Origin: a virus
Length of the DNA: 64,000 nt
IMG/VR virus record: IMGVR_UViG_3300033149_004566
Span: 48,863 to 112,862 of that record
Strand: one strand, 5' to 3'
Positions 8,665 to 17,580 of this stretch are shown piece after piece. The translations under genes were made by a program, and so were the position numbers. How positions within the stretch are numbered: the first letter of the stretch is position 1; every line of letters begins with the position of its first letter. Under the pieces are notes generated by a model that did not search any database, was not told the DNA's origin, and saw only the letters and a list, made by a program, of their open reading frames with translations.

Positions 8665-9231
8665 TTGCCGATAACAGTAAAAATGAGCTCTTTAAAATTA
8701 AAAAGGTTGATTCCACAGGCAATATATCATATAAAAAGCGAAGCCGCGCAAATATTGATGTTTAGCATAATAGAAGTTTTCATGCAACAGGGACTTCCGG
8801 ATGAACAATGGAAGCAGTTGTCGGCGATAACTGTCGAGAAAAAACACTCCAGATCTATTTTGATAGATAAGGGATTTTTGATGAACTCCATTACGGTTGG
8901 GCCAATCGATGTTGATAAACCCGTGGAAGTTGGAATATTTGAAGGGCCCGCTCTCAGGTATGCTTGGATACATGAGTTTGGTGGCACGATTCCGGTTACT
9001 GACAGCATTAGAAAATTTTTTATAGCAAAGACCGCAGAAGAACGAAGACAACGTCCAGGATTGCCTGAAGATTCTTACACGTGGCATCCTTTGAGAAATG
9101 ATACTAACGTGATATCAATTCCGGCAAGACCCTTTATGAGGTGGGGCGCCATCATTGCACGTCCTAAAATTAGTAAAATGGCTGAAAGAGTTTGGTATAC
9201 GATGATTAATCAGGGATTGATAATTAAATGA
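8665..9231 (+). CDS. Virion morphogenesis protein, Mu gpG-like tail completion
   Basis: 188 residues from TTG 8665, with GGTGAT at 8655-8660 five bases upstream; a GTG at 8656 is the alternative. The sequence shows the pattern of the gpG/HK97 gp10 group: a GFLMNSI strand, YAWIHEFGGTIPV in the middle, and ISIPARPFMRWG near the end. These proteins act at the head-tail junction, commonly next to MuF proteins, as here. It shares ATGA with the following nucleotidyltransferase. Confidence 0.75.
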   Translation: MPITVKMSSLKLKRLIPQAIYHIKSEAAQILMFSIIEVFMQQGLPDEQWKQLSAITVEKKHSRSILIDKGFLMNSITVGPIDVDKPVEVGIFEGPALRYAWIHEFGGTIPVTDSIRKFFIAKTAEERRQRPGLPEDSYTWHPLRNDTNVISIPARPFMRWGAIIARPKISKMAERVWYTMINQGLIIK

Positions 9232-10064
9232 AAACATTACCCATTTATACGTTGCAAGACACTCTAAATCCTGAAATTTGGATAGGAGATGGTAAAAATG
9301 CAAGATTGCGAAAAAAAATTAAAAATGTCATCATGGATTCCGTTCGTAAATCTTTGGATAAATACGGTGGTAAGCCAAAGCGTATCATCATCGTTGGCTC
9401 CTCTGTTGCTTATAGATGGCGAAAAGACGGTGATATTGACGTACACGTTGAGGGAAAATTTCCCATCAATGACTATGAGGTGGACGAATATAAAATACCC
9501 GGATCAAAATTGACTATAGAGGTGGTATTAACCAATCAAAAATTTCCCAGTACAACGCGCGCTGAGGGCGTTTATAACGTGGTGATGGATAAATGGATTA
9601 AAACTCCAGAACGATTTCCGGGCAAGGTTTATTGGGATCCATTAATAGAGGAAGCGTCTTCATGGGCTAGAAAGGTGGATCTCGATATGGGCGAATTAAA
9701 ACGCGATCTTCTCGAATATATTTTATATAAAGAGAATGGCGGCGACGAGTCTGCCCTTGCAAGAAAAGCCGACGAAATAAAATCCGATTTGAATAGCATT
9801 GTTGATACTTGGGATGCTCTAAAAAATGAAAGAACGAAGGCACTTTCCGGCGATTCCGACGACACGAGGTTTTTTAAAAATCCGAGCAAGTCATCCATGT
9901 TGCAACCGGAAAATTTGATATTTAAAATACTGCAGAGATTTCAGTACAACGATTTGATGAAGCGCGTGAAACAACTCGTCAGGGATCTTCAGGACGAGAC
10001 GAATTTTGATGTTATTGAGAGGATAATAACGAGATTTTTGAAGAAGGAAAGGTGGATTAAATGA
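9228..10064 (+). CDS. Pol-beta superfamily nucleotidyltransferase
   Basis: 278 residues. The N-terminal half has the Pol-beta nucleotidyltransferase signature: IIIVGSSVAYRW (Gly57-Ser58) followed by GDIDVHV (Asp69, Asp71), with a third acidic residue in KLTIEVVL (Glu98). These enzymes transfer NMPs to nucleic acid, protein or small molecules. The C-terminal half is helical and unrecognised. It overlaps both neighbours by ATGA and stands inside the head operon, near the LigD-type PE and Pol domains. That raises the possibility of a joint role in DNA-end metabolism, but the substrate cannot be read from sequence. Confidence 0.75.
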   Translation: MKTLPIYTLQDTLNPEIWIGDGKNARLRKKIKNVIMDSVRKSLDKYGGKPKRIIIVGSSVAYRWRKDGDIDVHVEGKFPINDYEVDEYKIPGSKLTIEVVLTNQKFPSTTRAEGVYNVVMDKWIKTPERFPGKVYWDPLIEEASSWARKVDLDMGELKRDLLEYILYKENGGDESALARKADEIKSDLNSIVDTWDALKNERTKALSGDSDDTRFFKNPSKSSMLQPENLIFKILQRFQYNDLMKRVKQLVRDLQDETNFDVIERIITRFLKKERWIK

Positions 10065-10540
10065 ATAGGAAAGCCAAACTCATGCTCAAAGGTATGAACG
10101 AAAGAAATGCAAAGATTTCCAATGAATTAATGTCAATAGCCATACCCGGAGAACACGGCACGGGAATACCGGTTCTTCATCCGTATCAAAGATTGAGACA
10201 TTGGTATTTCAAGAAAAAAATGGAACAGGCCAAAAAATTGGCAAAAAAATATAAAGAAGGAACTCCTGAATACAGGGCATACATGGATGCATTTAATGTT
10301 GCAGTTGGTAAAACTTTAGCGGCTTATAGAAAGAGCCGCGATCTGACTTTCCCGATGATGGCCGAGTTTGAAGAATTAAAAGAAAAATTGGAAAGATTTG
10401 CGTGTCCTAAAAGTGGTGAACGCAGCGGTTATAACGTTCATGCTGTTTGTACTGAAAGTGTATGCGGCGACGCAGAAGACGTGGAAAAATGTAGAGAATC
10501 TGATAAATATAAGAGATGTACTGAAAAGGTAGGAAAATGA
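10061..10540 (+). CDS. Hypothetical protein with cysteine-rich C-terminus
   Basis: 159 residues: a basic helical middle (KKKMEQAKKLAKKYKEG) and a C-terminal region with five cysteines (ACPKSGERSGYNVHAVC, VCGDAEDVEKC, KRC). Spacing does not match a zinc ribbon I know. ATGA overlaps at both ends place it in the head operon. Function unknown. Confidence 0.6.
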   Translation: MNRKAKLMLKGMNERNAKISNELMSIAIPGEHGTGIPVLHPYQRLRHWYFKKKMEQAKKLAKKYKEGTPEYRAYMDAFNVAVGKTLAAYRKSRDLTFPMMAEFEELKEKLERFACPKSGERSGYNVHAVCTESVCGDAEDVEKCRESDKYKRCTEKVGK

Positions 10541-10776
10541 TACGTAAAGCTCGCTCTAAAAGACCGTATAAGCCGTTAGATCTATCAAAACGCTTACAGA
10601 TAATGTTGATGGCAATGGAAGATTATTCAATATCTTCCATATCTAAAGAGTTACGTGTTGCTCGTAATACCGTTAAAAAGTATATTGAGCCAAAAGAGAA
10701 GGATAGAACTATGACCGACATTGTAGAAGTGGTCAAGGTCTTGACAAAAAACAAGAAAAAAACTCCATTAGAATGA
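10537..10776 (+). CDS. Helix-turn-helix protein
   Basis: 79 residues with a clear homeodomain/resolvase-like helix-turn-helix: LSKRLQIMLMAMEDYSIS followed by SISKELRVARNTVKKYI (about residues 35-53). It is the last gene before a promoter-bearing gap. It may regulate the downstream capsid unit or act as a small terminase subunit; both are guesses. The C-terminus is Lys-rich. Confidence 0.7.
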   Translation: MIRKARSKRPYKPLDLSKRLQIMLMAMEDYSISSISKELRVARNTVKKYIEPKEKDRTMTDIVEVVKVLTKNKKKTPLE

Positions 10777-10807
10777 CGTACAGGCGATTTTAACCATACT
10801 TAAAATG

Positions 10808-10817
10808 ACTTATATGA
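10808..10817 (+). promoter_or_regulatory. Putative archaeal TATA box for the capsid unit
   Basis: The 93-base gap after the HTH gene holds ACTTATATGA, close to the archaeal TATA consensus (YTTATATA), preceded by an A-rich stretch that could be a BRE. The distance to the next start codon (ATG 10870) is about 55 bases, leaving room for initiation near 10840. No bacterial -35/-10 pair is evident. Assignment rests on motif and position only. Confidence 0.45.
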
Positions 10818-10869
10818 TTAATATTAGAGTTTTACGTTATTTTTAGTAATATACACTTGAGTGATCTCG

Positions 10870-12093
10870 ATGAAACATGATGAGTTGGAATACTACAATG
10901 AGCCAAAAATTACGAGTCTGGAGAGAAAAGGTAACAGTTTGATATTTGAAACCGTTACTCTCACGGATAAGTACGTGCCTACAAACGTTCTTAAAGAAAA
11001 TTACAACACAATAGAAAATAAAGAAATGAGATGGCGGCATTTACCTCCGGAAGAGAATGCGAGTTCTTTTATAGGGGTGGTAAAAAATGCCAGGCTTGAA
11101 GAGATCACTGATAAGTCTGGCGATAAAGTGACGGCGTTGATTACTAAAAATGAAATCTTTGGTAACACGAAGTCGCAAAAAAAAGCACAATCTCTGATAG
11201 AAAAATGTTATGAAAACGGCGAGGGCGTTTGTGGTGTAAGTGCCGGCTTTGTTAAATTATCTGATGATGATGGTAATGTTGTCGGCATGCATATAAGAGA
11301 ATTGAGTCTTACACCGAGACCTAAATGTAAGGAATGTGGTGTGTTGACTCCAGAAGGTGTCGTATTAGAGATGACAGATAAGTTAAAAGAACATTATAAA
11401 CCAGACATTGGCGACTCGCAAAAACCAAAAGGACACATGGAAGGCGGACAAAAAACATCTTCTGCCAAGTCCGACGTTGGAAGCGGAGTCAACGAAGAGT
11501 CTGGAAAACAGAAAAATAAAAAGAAAAAATTGAAACCATCTTCATATGGCATGGAAGACGATGAAAGTCTTCATGGTGCCATAGGGGTGTACGAAAAGAT
11601 GAACAAGGTTTTAGAAAATAGGAACATTGAACTCGAAGTTCTTTCCGAAGAGCTGGTAAGTAGGGTTGAATCTTATGAATCAAAAATAAAGCAATTGGAA
11701 GATTTATTGGTTCAGTCTACCGCTTATATTGAAGAGCTTGAGGATAAGAATGAAAAACTTGCTACGATTCCATTACGTATGAGAATTGCGGAACTAAAAG
11801 GCTTGGAAGATCCCGAAGAAATTAAAGAAGTTCTTGAACGATATGAAGACAGATCATTCGATTATTTAGTCGATATAGTTGAAGAATTGGAAGATTTGAA
11901 ATCTGAAGGGCAGGACAAGATTATAGCGGAAGAGTACGAGGAAAAACAACCCGATAAACAGGTAGCAATTGCCATGGAAGAAGAACAGGTCGTACAATTT
12001 GAAGATTTGACGGATCCCAATGACATATTAAAACATGCCGGTTTTTCGGAATATGAAATACAGCAAATTTCACGGGGAGCATCTGTTAGGTGA
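10870..12093 (+). CDS. Prohead protease fused to scaffold
   Basis: 407 residues from ATG 10870, preceded by GTGATC at 10861-10866 as ribosome binding site; GTG 10861 is an alternative start. Residues 1-160 fit the prohead (herpes-type) serine protease fold: WRHLPP (candidate His57), GVCGVSAGF (candidate Ser124) and IRELSLTPRPKC (143-153), the usual closing strand. After a Lys/Ser-rich linker, residues about 230-300 are heptad-like coiled coil, and the rest is acidic, as in scaffolds. Fused protease-scaffold genes directly before the capsid gene are common. It would process and shape the procapsid. Confidence 0.8.
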   Translation: MKHDELEYYNEPKITSLERKGNSLIFETVTLTDKYVPTNVLKENYNTIENKEMRWRHLPPEENASSFIGVVKNARLEEITDKSGDKVTALITKNEIFGNTKSQKKAQSLIEKCYENGEGVCGVSAGFVKLSDDDGNVVGMHIRELSLTPRPKCKECGVLTPEGVVLEMTDKLKEHYKPDIGDSQKPKGHMEGGQKTSSAKSDVGSGVNEESGKQKNKKKKLKPSSYGMEDDESLHGAIGVYEKMNKVLENRNIELEVLSEELVSRVESYESKIKQLEDLLVQSTAYIEELEDKNEKLATIPLRMRIAELKGLEDPEEIKEVLERYEDRSFDYLVDIVEELEDLKSEGQDKIIAEEYEEKQPDKQVAIAMEEEQVVQFEDLTDPNDILKHAGFSEYEIQQISRGASVR

Positions 12094-12098
12094 TTTAA

Positions 12099-12527
12099 AT
12101 GACAAATGTAAATTACATATTGAAACGAGATTTTCCGATCACGTTTGAAGCCACCGCAACAGAAGATTTGGGTATGGATAGTACCGGCAAAACATGGCCG
12201 GAAGCACCGGATACGACTGTTGGGTTATTGCTTCAATTTACAGGCGACGATCAGGTGGGATTGTGCGATCCGTCCAGTGGAACGTACTTTGCTGGAGTTA
12301 GTGAAATTCCAGTTTATTCCGGGCAAAAAGCCACGGTTAGAACATCAGGAATCATTTTGGTTGTTGCTGGCGAAACAATAGTCGCGGGACAACACGTGAA
12401 AGTTGACGAATCCACGTCTCAACGAGTTGCAGTAGCAGGCGCAACGGAAGCCACCAAGATTATTGGTAGAGCAATAACTGGCGGAAACGACGGAGACACG
12501 ATAAAAATCTTATTGAGAGGTTATTAA
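12099..12527 (+). CDS. Capsid decoration protein
   Basis: 142 residues, all-beta with many small residues: GLCDPSSGTYFAGVSEIPVYSGQ, then VVAGETIVAGQHVKVDE and a closing GGNDGDTIKILLRGY. This is the pattern of DUF2190-like decoration proteins, which stabilise the HK97 lattice and are encoded just before the capsid gene, as here. One base separates it from the next ATG. Confidence 0.7.
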   Translation: MTNVNYILKRDFPITFEATATEDLGMDSTGKTWPEAPDTTVGLLLQFTGDDQVGLCDPSSGTYFAGVSEIPVYSGQKATVRTSGIILVVAGETIVAGQHVKVDESTSQRVAVAGATEATKIIGRAITGGNDGDTIKILLRGY

Positions 12528-12528
12528 C

Positions 12529-13467
12529 ATGAGTGTTACACATTTAGCTAATACAGCATTACATCCGAGAGTTATTCTTGCAATCGCTGTAAAGCGAGCG
12601 CAGGGTGCGATGATCAGTACCGATTTCTTACCGGAACGTCCAGTAAATAATAAGGTATTTGAATATCGCGAGTACGGTCAAACAGATCGTGAAATCGGAA
12701 CGTTGGCTCCGGAAGTAAATGAAGGCGATACTACACCATTGGACAAACTTGGATACGAGATGCGAGTTAAACGAGCAAAGGAAATACGTTTGGGAACTCT
12801 AATTACAGAACAAGCACAAAAGTTCTTGTTTAGAGATGTGGTTAAAGACCACGTAACATATATTACGGATCGAATTGCTCTTAAACAGGAATCTATGGCA
12901 TTCGACGAATTATTTGAGGTAAGTTCTGTAACCGGTGCTTTAAAAACGACTAAAGATCTGACAACGTCATGGGACGAAACCGATGCCGAAATCCTTAACG
13001 ATTTAGCCGATGCTAAGAAACGGTTTAGGGATATTGCTCACGTCATTCCGGATTCTTTGGTTGTTGGTAGCGATGGTGAGAATGCTTTACTAAAGTCAGT
13101 TGAAATGAAATTATGGAGATATTCCGGGCCTTTCACTCAAACACCGATCATTGAAGGAACGATTGGTCGTCTTAGGGGATTGGACGTGTGGGTTACGGAT
13201 GCGGTTAAATTAAAAGATAATACAGATCCTACGGCTGGATTAATTCCGATTGTTCAGGATCGCGTTTTGGTCACGCGAAGAGGGCCAGATCTGGGTTTTA
13301 CTGCTATTGCCGAACCTTTTAATTCGCGACGAATTCCCAAGCCAGGTCGTCGATCCATCATGCTTCAAATGTTTAAGACATTTTTACCGGTGATCATACG
13401 ACCCAGGCGCATCTACATAATTAACAATATCAGTTCGTCTTTATCAACTGATACTGCTTTATCGTAA
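12529..13467 (+). CDS. Major capsid protein, HK97 fold
   Basis: 312 residues. It follows protease and decoration genes and is followed by a strong terminator, the usual setting of the capsid gene. The sequence fits gpE/HK97-type capsid proteins: an N-terminal region with LPERPVNNKVFEYREYG (E-loop type strand), a long helix QEKF-like region (LGTLITEQAQKFLFRDVVKDH), a central DSLVVGSDGENALL segment (A-domain) and a closing LGFTAIAEPFNSR strand. No long cleaved scaffold segment is visible, since the scaffold is encoded upstream. Confidence 0.85.
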   Translation: MSVTHLANTALHPRVILAIAVKRAQGAMISTDFLPERPVNNKVFEYREYGQTDREIGTLAPEVNEGDTTPLDKLGYEMRVKRAKEIRLGTLITEQAQKFLFRDVVKDHVTYITDRIALKQESMAFDELFEVSSVTGALKTTKDLTTSWDETDAEILNDLADAKKRFRDIAHVIPDSLVVGSDGENALLKSVEMKLWRYSGPFTQTPIIEGTIGRLRGLDVWVTDAVKLKDNTDPTAGLIPIVQDRVLVTRRGPDLGFTAIAEPFNSRRIPKPGRRSIMLQMFKTFLPVIIRPRRIYIINNISSSLSTDTALS

Positions 13468-13492
13468 AATGCCACCAGGCATTTATTTTTTT
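13467..13492 (+). terminator. Hairpin plus T-run after the capsid gene
   Basis: AAATGCC (13467-13473) pairs with GGCATTT (13478-13484) around the loop ACCA, followed by seven T (13486-13492). It starts on the capsid stop codon, so it would raise capsid over downstream gene expression. Confidence 0.75.
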
Positions 13493-13511
13493 ATATTAAG
13501 GAGGCTGTTAT

Positions 13512-14690
13512 ATGAAAAGAATACTTTTTTGTTCCGATAGTCCACTTGTAAATAGTGGGTTCGGACACCAATTACACGGTATATTGACGGGATTGAAACA
13601 ATTATATCCCGGAGCATACGATTTACATTGTATCGGATGGCAATACGTTGGCAGGCGATTGAATGTTGACGGATATACATTGTGGTCTAGAAGTGCCATG
13701 GGGTTTGGTGTTGACGTTACATCCGATTACTTGAATATATTAAAACCGGATATTTTATTTACTTTGGGCGATTTATGGATGATTGAATGGTTGACAAACG
13801 TAGATAGAGATTGTCCTTGGGTCGCTTATTATCCGCTTGATGGCACGCCGTTGCCGAAAAGATGGGTTGAAATAATTAAAAAAATGGATTATCCGGTAGT
13901 TTTTTCAAAATTTGCTTTAAATTTATGTAGAAAAGCCGGATTACGGCCTTATTACATACCGCATCATGTCGATACAAGCGTTTTCTTTCGCTTACCAGAT
14001 GAGACAAGATCCAAGTTAAAGGAAAAGTACGGCATTCCGCCGGATAAAAAGGTAATATTGACGGTTGCACGTCCCAATCCGAGAAAAAAATTGCATCTCG
14101 CGTGTAGAGCTCTGGACTTGTTGTATAAAAAAAGACAGGATTGGGTTTGGTATTATCACGGTGATATGGCTCACGATAAGATGTTGAGCAAGGGAACGTT
14201 CAAGGACGAATTGGAATATTCTTTATTCTATAAAAATGGCGCGTTTAAGAGATCTCATTTTAATTATTTCATGGGCGTGTCGGACGCGCATTTGAACGAA
14301 ATATATAACATGGCTGACGTTTATTTCATGCCAACTGGCGGCGAAGGATTTGGATTAACAGTTTTAGAGGCTGGAATGACCGGGTTACCATCCGTTTTAA
14401 CCGATTATACAACGTCAAGAGAGTTAATTGAGGGCAGAGGAGAATTGATAAATGTTAGATCTTATTCGCCCGATGGAAACTCCGAAGGCGTGTTAAAGGC
14501 CAATATAGATATTTACGATGCGGTAGAAAAACTCGACACGATGCTGTCGAATGATGATTTGAGAAAAGAATACGGTTATAAATGTCAGGAAGAATTCATC
14601 AAGTATGAAAAAATGCTGATAATGCCGATGTGGCACGAATTATTTTCAAAAATAAATTACAATTTGGTGGCTCCGGAATGGCAAGAATAA
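13512..14690 (+). CDS. GT-B glycosyltransferase (GT4-like), first of three
   Basis: 392 residues; AAGGAGG lies 7-8 bases before the ATG, right after the capsid terminator. GT4-type retaining transferase fold: an N-terminal ILFCSDSPLVNSGFG loop for acceptor binding, KKVILTVARPNPRKK at the start of the donor domain, and the donor signature PTGGEGFGLTVLEAGMTG (about 285-305). It transfers a sugar from a nucleotide donor. Its place between capsid and tail genes suggests modification of virion proteins or host surface mimicry. The acceptor is unknown. Confidence 0.85.
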   Translation: MKRILFCSDSPLVNSGFGHQLHGILTGLKQLYPGAYDLHCIGWQYVGRRLNVDGYTLWSRSAMGFGVDVTSDYLNILKPDILFTLGDLWMIEWLTNVDRDCPWVAYYPLDGTPLPKRWVEIIKKMDYPVVFSKFALNLCRKAGLRPYYIPHHVDTSVFFRLPDETRSKLKEKYGIPPDKKVILTVARPNPRKKLHLACRALDLLYKKRQDWVWYYHGDMAHDKMLSKGTFKDELEYSLFYKNGAFKRSHFNYFMGVSDAHLNEIYNMADVYFMPTGGEGFGLTVLEAGMTGLPSVLTDYTTSRELIEGRGELINVRSYSPDGNSEGVLKANIDIYDAVEKLDTMLSNDDLRKEYGYKCQEEFIKYEKMLIMPMWHELFSKINYNLVAPEWQE

Positions 14691-15787
14691 ATCTGACATA
14701 TATGGGACAGGTGGACGATCCATCCGGATATGGTAATGTTGCAAGAAATTACGTGGAAGAGCTTGCAAGAAGAAAAAATATAATTGATTTGAAAGTAATT
14801 CCTATCAATTTCATGCCTAGGTTAAAATGGTCTGAAGAACATCGGGATTTATTATTTAAAGATGGCGATAAAAAAGATATTGTAATACATCATATGACTC
14901 CTGACAATTGGAAAAGTGCGCCGGGAAGAATAAACATAGGATATGCTGCGTGGGAAACTAATATGATTCCGAGATATTGGTTGCCGCACTGCATGATGAT
15001 GGACGAAATATGGACACCGAGCGAATATTCCAGGCAAGCTTTTATTAATTCTGGCATACCTCCAAAAAAAGTGATAGTGATTCCGCACGGGGTTGACGTC
15101 GATAAATTTTCTCCAAATGATATTGCCAAGCTTCAGATGTTAAACAAGGAAAATTTTAATTTTCTTTCGGTATTTCAATGGAATTGGAGAAAAGGATACG
15201 ACGTGTTGTTGAAAGCGTATTTTAGAGAATTTGAAGACGATAGAGACGTGTCTTTAATATTAAAGACGTACGGATTTAACGAATCGGCAGCGGAAAATAA
15301 TAGAATACGAAAAGAGATAATGCATATAAAAGACATGACGATCGGCAACAAAAAAGGCCCGAAAGTGATTTTTATTCGAGGATTTTTACCAATGCCGGAG
15401 TATCTTTATCGTGCATCTGATTGTTTTGTTTTGCCCGCAAGATCTGAAGCGTGGGGCGTCACGTATTTGGAAGCCATGGGTTGTGGAGTTCCGGTGATTT
15501 CCACTAGATATGGTGGACAATTGGAATTTTTAAATGATGACAATTCCATGCTTGTCGAAATCGATGGCGAGGTGCCATGCATGAACATGCACGGTTACAA
15601 ATGGTACGAGCCAACTATGGTTTGGGCCGAACCGAGCGTGACAGATCTGATGGAAAAAATGAGATACATGCGTGAAAACGTGTGGCAGCGCGAAAAAATC
15701 GTTAAAAAAGGCCTTGAAACTGTAGAAAGATGGTCATGGAGTAATGCCGTGAATAAAATTATAACTAGATTAAAGAAAATAACGTGA
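14678..15787 (+). CDS. GT-B glycosyltransferase (GT4-like), second of three
   Basis: 369 residues from ATG 14678, just downstream of a GGTGG; an upstream in-frame start at 14630 is inside the previous gene. Features: N-terminal DDPSGYGNVARNYVEEL, IPHGVDVDKF linker, FQWNWRKGYDVLLKAY at the donor domain, and PARSEAWGVTYLEAMGCGVPVI as the nucleotide-sugar signature. It overlaps the first transferase by 13 bases, so the two are co-translated and probably act in sequence. Confidence 0.85.
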   Translation: MARINLTYMGQVDDPSGYGNVARNYVEELARRKNIIDLKVIPINFMPRLKWSEEHRDLLFKDGDKKDIVIHHMTPDNWKSAPGRINIGYAAWETNMIPRYWLPHCMMMDEIWTPSEYSRQAFINSGIPPKKVIVIPHGVDVDKFSPNDIAKLQMLNKENFNFLSVFQWNWRKGYDVLLKAYFREFEDDRDVSLILKTYGFNESAAENNRIRKEIMHIKDMTIGNKKGPKVIFIRGFLPMPEYLYRASDCFVLPARSEAWGVTYLEAMGCGVPVISTRYGGQLEFLNDDNSMLVEIDGEVPCMNMHGYKWYEPTMVWAEPSVTDLMEKMRYMRENVWQREKIVKKGLETVERWSWSNAVNKIITRLKKIT

Positions 15788-15792
15788 TATAA

Positions 15793-16272
15793 ATGGAGCG
15801 GGCTTTATTATGTACAACTCCTCGTCCTTATACGGGAACTTTTGACATAGATACGGGCGAATTTGATCCTCTTTCTGAACACGTTGAATACATTTCATTG
15901 CCTTCTTCTGATTTTAAATTTGGATTCTTAAAAGGGCATCAAAGTGAGTCAGCGGCGTGTCTTAAAAGACATCCAACATTTATTATGTTTACTACTGATA
16001 TAAATTTTGGAAACTCGATGAGTCCTGATGAAAAAGTTTATTATATTTATGGATACCTCTTTAAGTCGTGGCAATTGAATGGATATTGGTATCAATACGA
16101 CCAGAAACTCTCACCCGATGAGTTTTATGGAACTGTTGCGGGTGGAAGTTGGAGGAGCAGGATAAAGTCTTGCTTTATAGAAAATGATAATATAAAGATA
16201 ACCTGGTATAATCCAGGAACTGCAAACAAGTCGAGAGCATATTTTAAGGGGTCGTATTTTGTCTGGAGATAA
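15793..16272 (+). CDS. Hypothetical protein between glycosyltransferases
   Basis: 159 residues, rich in Tyr, Trp, Phe and Ser, probably beta-structured (YYIYGYLFKSWQLNGYWYQYDQ). No family recognised. It lies between the second and third glycosyltransferases and overlaps the third by 14 bases. It may be a glycan-binding or acceptor protein, which is speculation from composition and context. Confidence 0.55.
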   Translation: MERALLCTTPRPYTGTFDIDTGEFDPLSEHVEYISLPSSDFKFGFLKGHQSESAACLKRHPTFIMFTTDINFGNSMSPDEKVYYIYGYLFKSWQLNGYWYQYDQKLSPDEFYGTVAGGSWRSRIKSCFIENDNIKITWYNPGTANKSRAYFKGSYFVWR

Positions 16273-17434
16273 GTTAAAAGTATTAATGTTGTTGAGAGAA
16301 GACGTGGAAATGCCGTCTGGTGGGATGGGAGTCCATGTTATAAATATTATCAAGTATCTAAAGAATGACTTTGACATTACTATTGGGTGTCTTGCTTGTG
16401 ACCAAGTAACGTTAGTCAAGAAATGGAACGATTGTAGGTTATTAAAAATTGGATGCGAAAATACAATTAATAATACCCTTGAAATGCCGCTCACCGAGGA
16501 AATAATTGAATATAATATTCTTATGAAAATTTTTAGCACGTTTATGAAAGATTGGAAATTTGATATTATCCATATCCATGATAGTCCATTTTGGTTTTGG
16601 GTGTCTAATTTACTTGCACCTTATTATAACTCATCGGTTGTGATGACGGTTCATCTTTCTTATTTTCTCTCGATTACAGCTCCCGATCCTATGAATTACG
16701 CGTTTGAGTTTTATTCTTATCATGTACAAAAAGAAGGACAAGCAATAAACTATTGTGATAATTTGGTAACCGTGTCAAAAAAATATGCGAATTCTTTGAA
16801 GACTTTATTAATTAATGGAAAAAAAATTCACGTCATTCCAAATGGCGTGAATTATGACGAATTGAATAAGGTCAAATATGATAAAAAATTAAAAGAAATT
16901 TTTACCAATGGAAGAAAACTAGCGGTATTCGTGGGGCGAACGGTTTGGACAAAAGGAATTGATATGATATTAGACATTGTTTCCGAATTTCCTGATTATA
17001 ATTTTGTCTTTATTTCTAATATTTCGCCAACACTAGAGCCAATTGTTCCACTTATAGGAAGGATTATAAAATTAATGGATGAGTATGATAACTTGATTTG
17101 GCTTAGAGATGTTGATGATGAAATGAAGTTTAAGATAATGAAAGTAGCAGACGTGGGACTTATGCCATCAATTCATGAACCATTTGGAATTGTGGCTTTA
17201 GAATGGATGGCACTTGGAATTCCATTAATTGTAAGTAATTTAGTTCCACCATGTAATGATGATAATTCTATTTTGATTGAACCAAATTCGGAAGCTTTGG
17301 CTGCTGCTTTGAGAAAATTTGATCCAGATACATACCCCAATTACAAACGACATAATGGAAAAATGAATGCACGTAAACATAGTTGGGATGCAACGGCATC
17401 TAAACTAAAAGAGGTTTATGTTAAATGCCGATAG
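16259..17434 (+). CDS. GT-B glycosyltransferase (GT4-like), third of three
   Basis: 391 residues from TTG 16259, with AAGGGG about 8 bases upstream. GT4 features: VLMLLREDVEMPSGGMGVHV (acceptor loop), IHVIPNGVNYDE, LAVFVGRTVWTKGID at the donor domain and PSIHEPFGIVALEWMALGIP as the donor motif. It is more divergent from the first two than they are from each other, and its codons look more AT-rich, so it may have been acquired separately. Confidence 0.85.
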   Translation: MSGDKLKVLMLLREDVEMPSGGMGVHVINIIKYLKNDFDITIGCLACDQVTLVKKWNDCRLLKIGCENTINNTLEMPLTEEIIEYNILMKIFSTFMKDWKFDIIHIHDSPFWFWVSNLLAPYYNSSVVMTVHLSYFLSITAPDPMNYAFEFYSYHVQKEGQAINYCDNLVTVSKKYANSLKTLLINGKKIHVIPNGVNYDELNKVKYDKKLKEIFTNGRKLAVFVGRTVWTKGIDMILDIVSEFPDYNFVFISNISPTLEPIVPLIGRIIKLMDEYDNLIWLRDVDDEMKFKIMKVADVGLMPSIHEPFGIVALEWMALGIPLIVSNLVPPCNDDNSILIEPNSEALAAALRKFDPDTYPNYKRHNGKMNARKHSWDATASKLKEVYVKCR

Positions 17435-17580
17435 GTAAGATAATTTCAGTTAAGAAAGTTAAATGTGTTTGTGGATTTACTACTATGAATGGATGGATAA
17501 TAGAAGACGATATTATAAAAAAAATGAGATTTTGTAAAAATTGCGAGGCAGTGGTTGATAATAATGGAGATTATGTGTAA
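17425..17580 (+). CDS. Small zinc-ribbon protein (51 aa)
   Basis: 51 residues from ATG 17425 (GAGGTTT upstream) to TAA 17580, ending immediately before the next ATG. CVCG near residue 14 and CKNC near residue 37 give a C-x-C/C-x2-C pair, spaced as in small zinc ribbons. The start overlaps the stop of the third glycosyltransferase. Without it there would be a 146-base gap, so I take it as real. Function unknown. Confidence 0.6.
   Translation: MPIGKIISVKKVKCVCGFTTMNGWIIEDDIIKKMRFCKNCEAVVDNNGDYV

Noticed and set aside
10537-10776. Definite small terminase
   Set aside because: The helix-turn-helix fits, but the gene is 7 kb from terL, and a regulator is equally likely.
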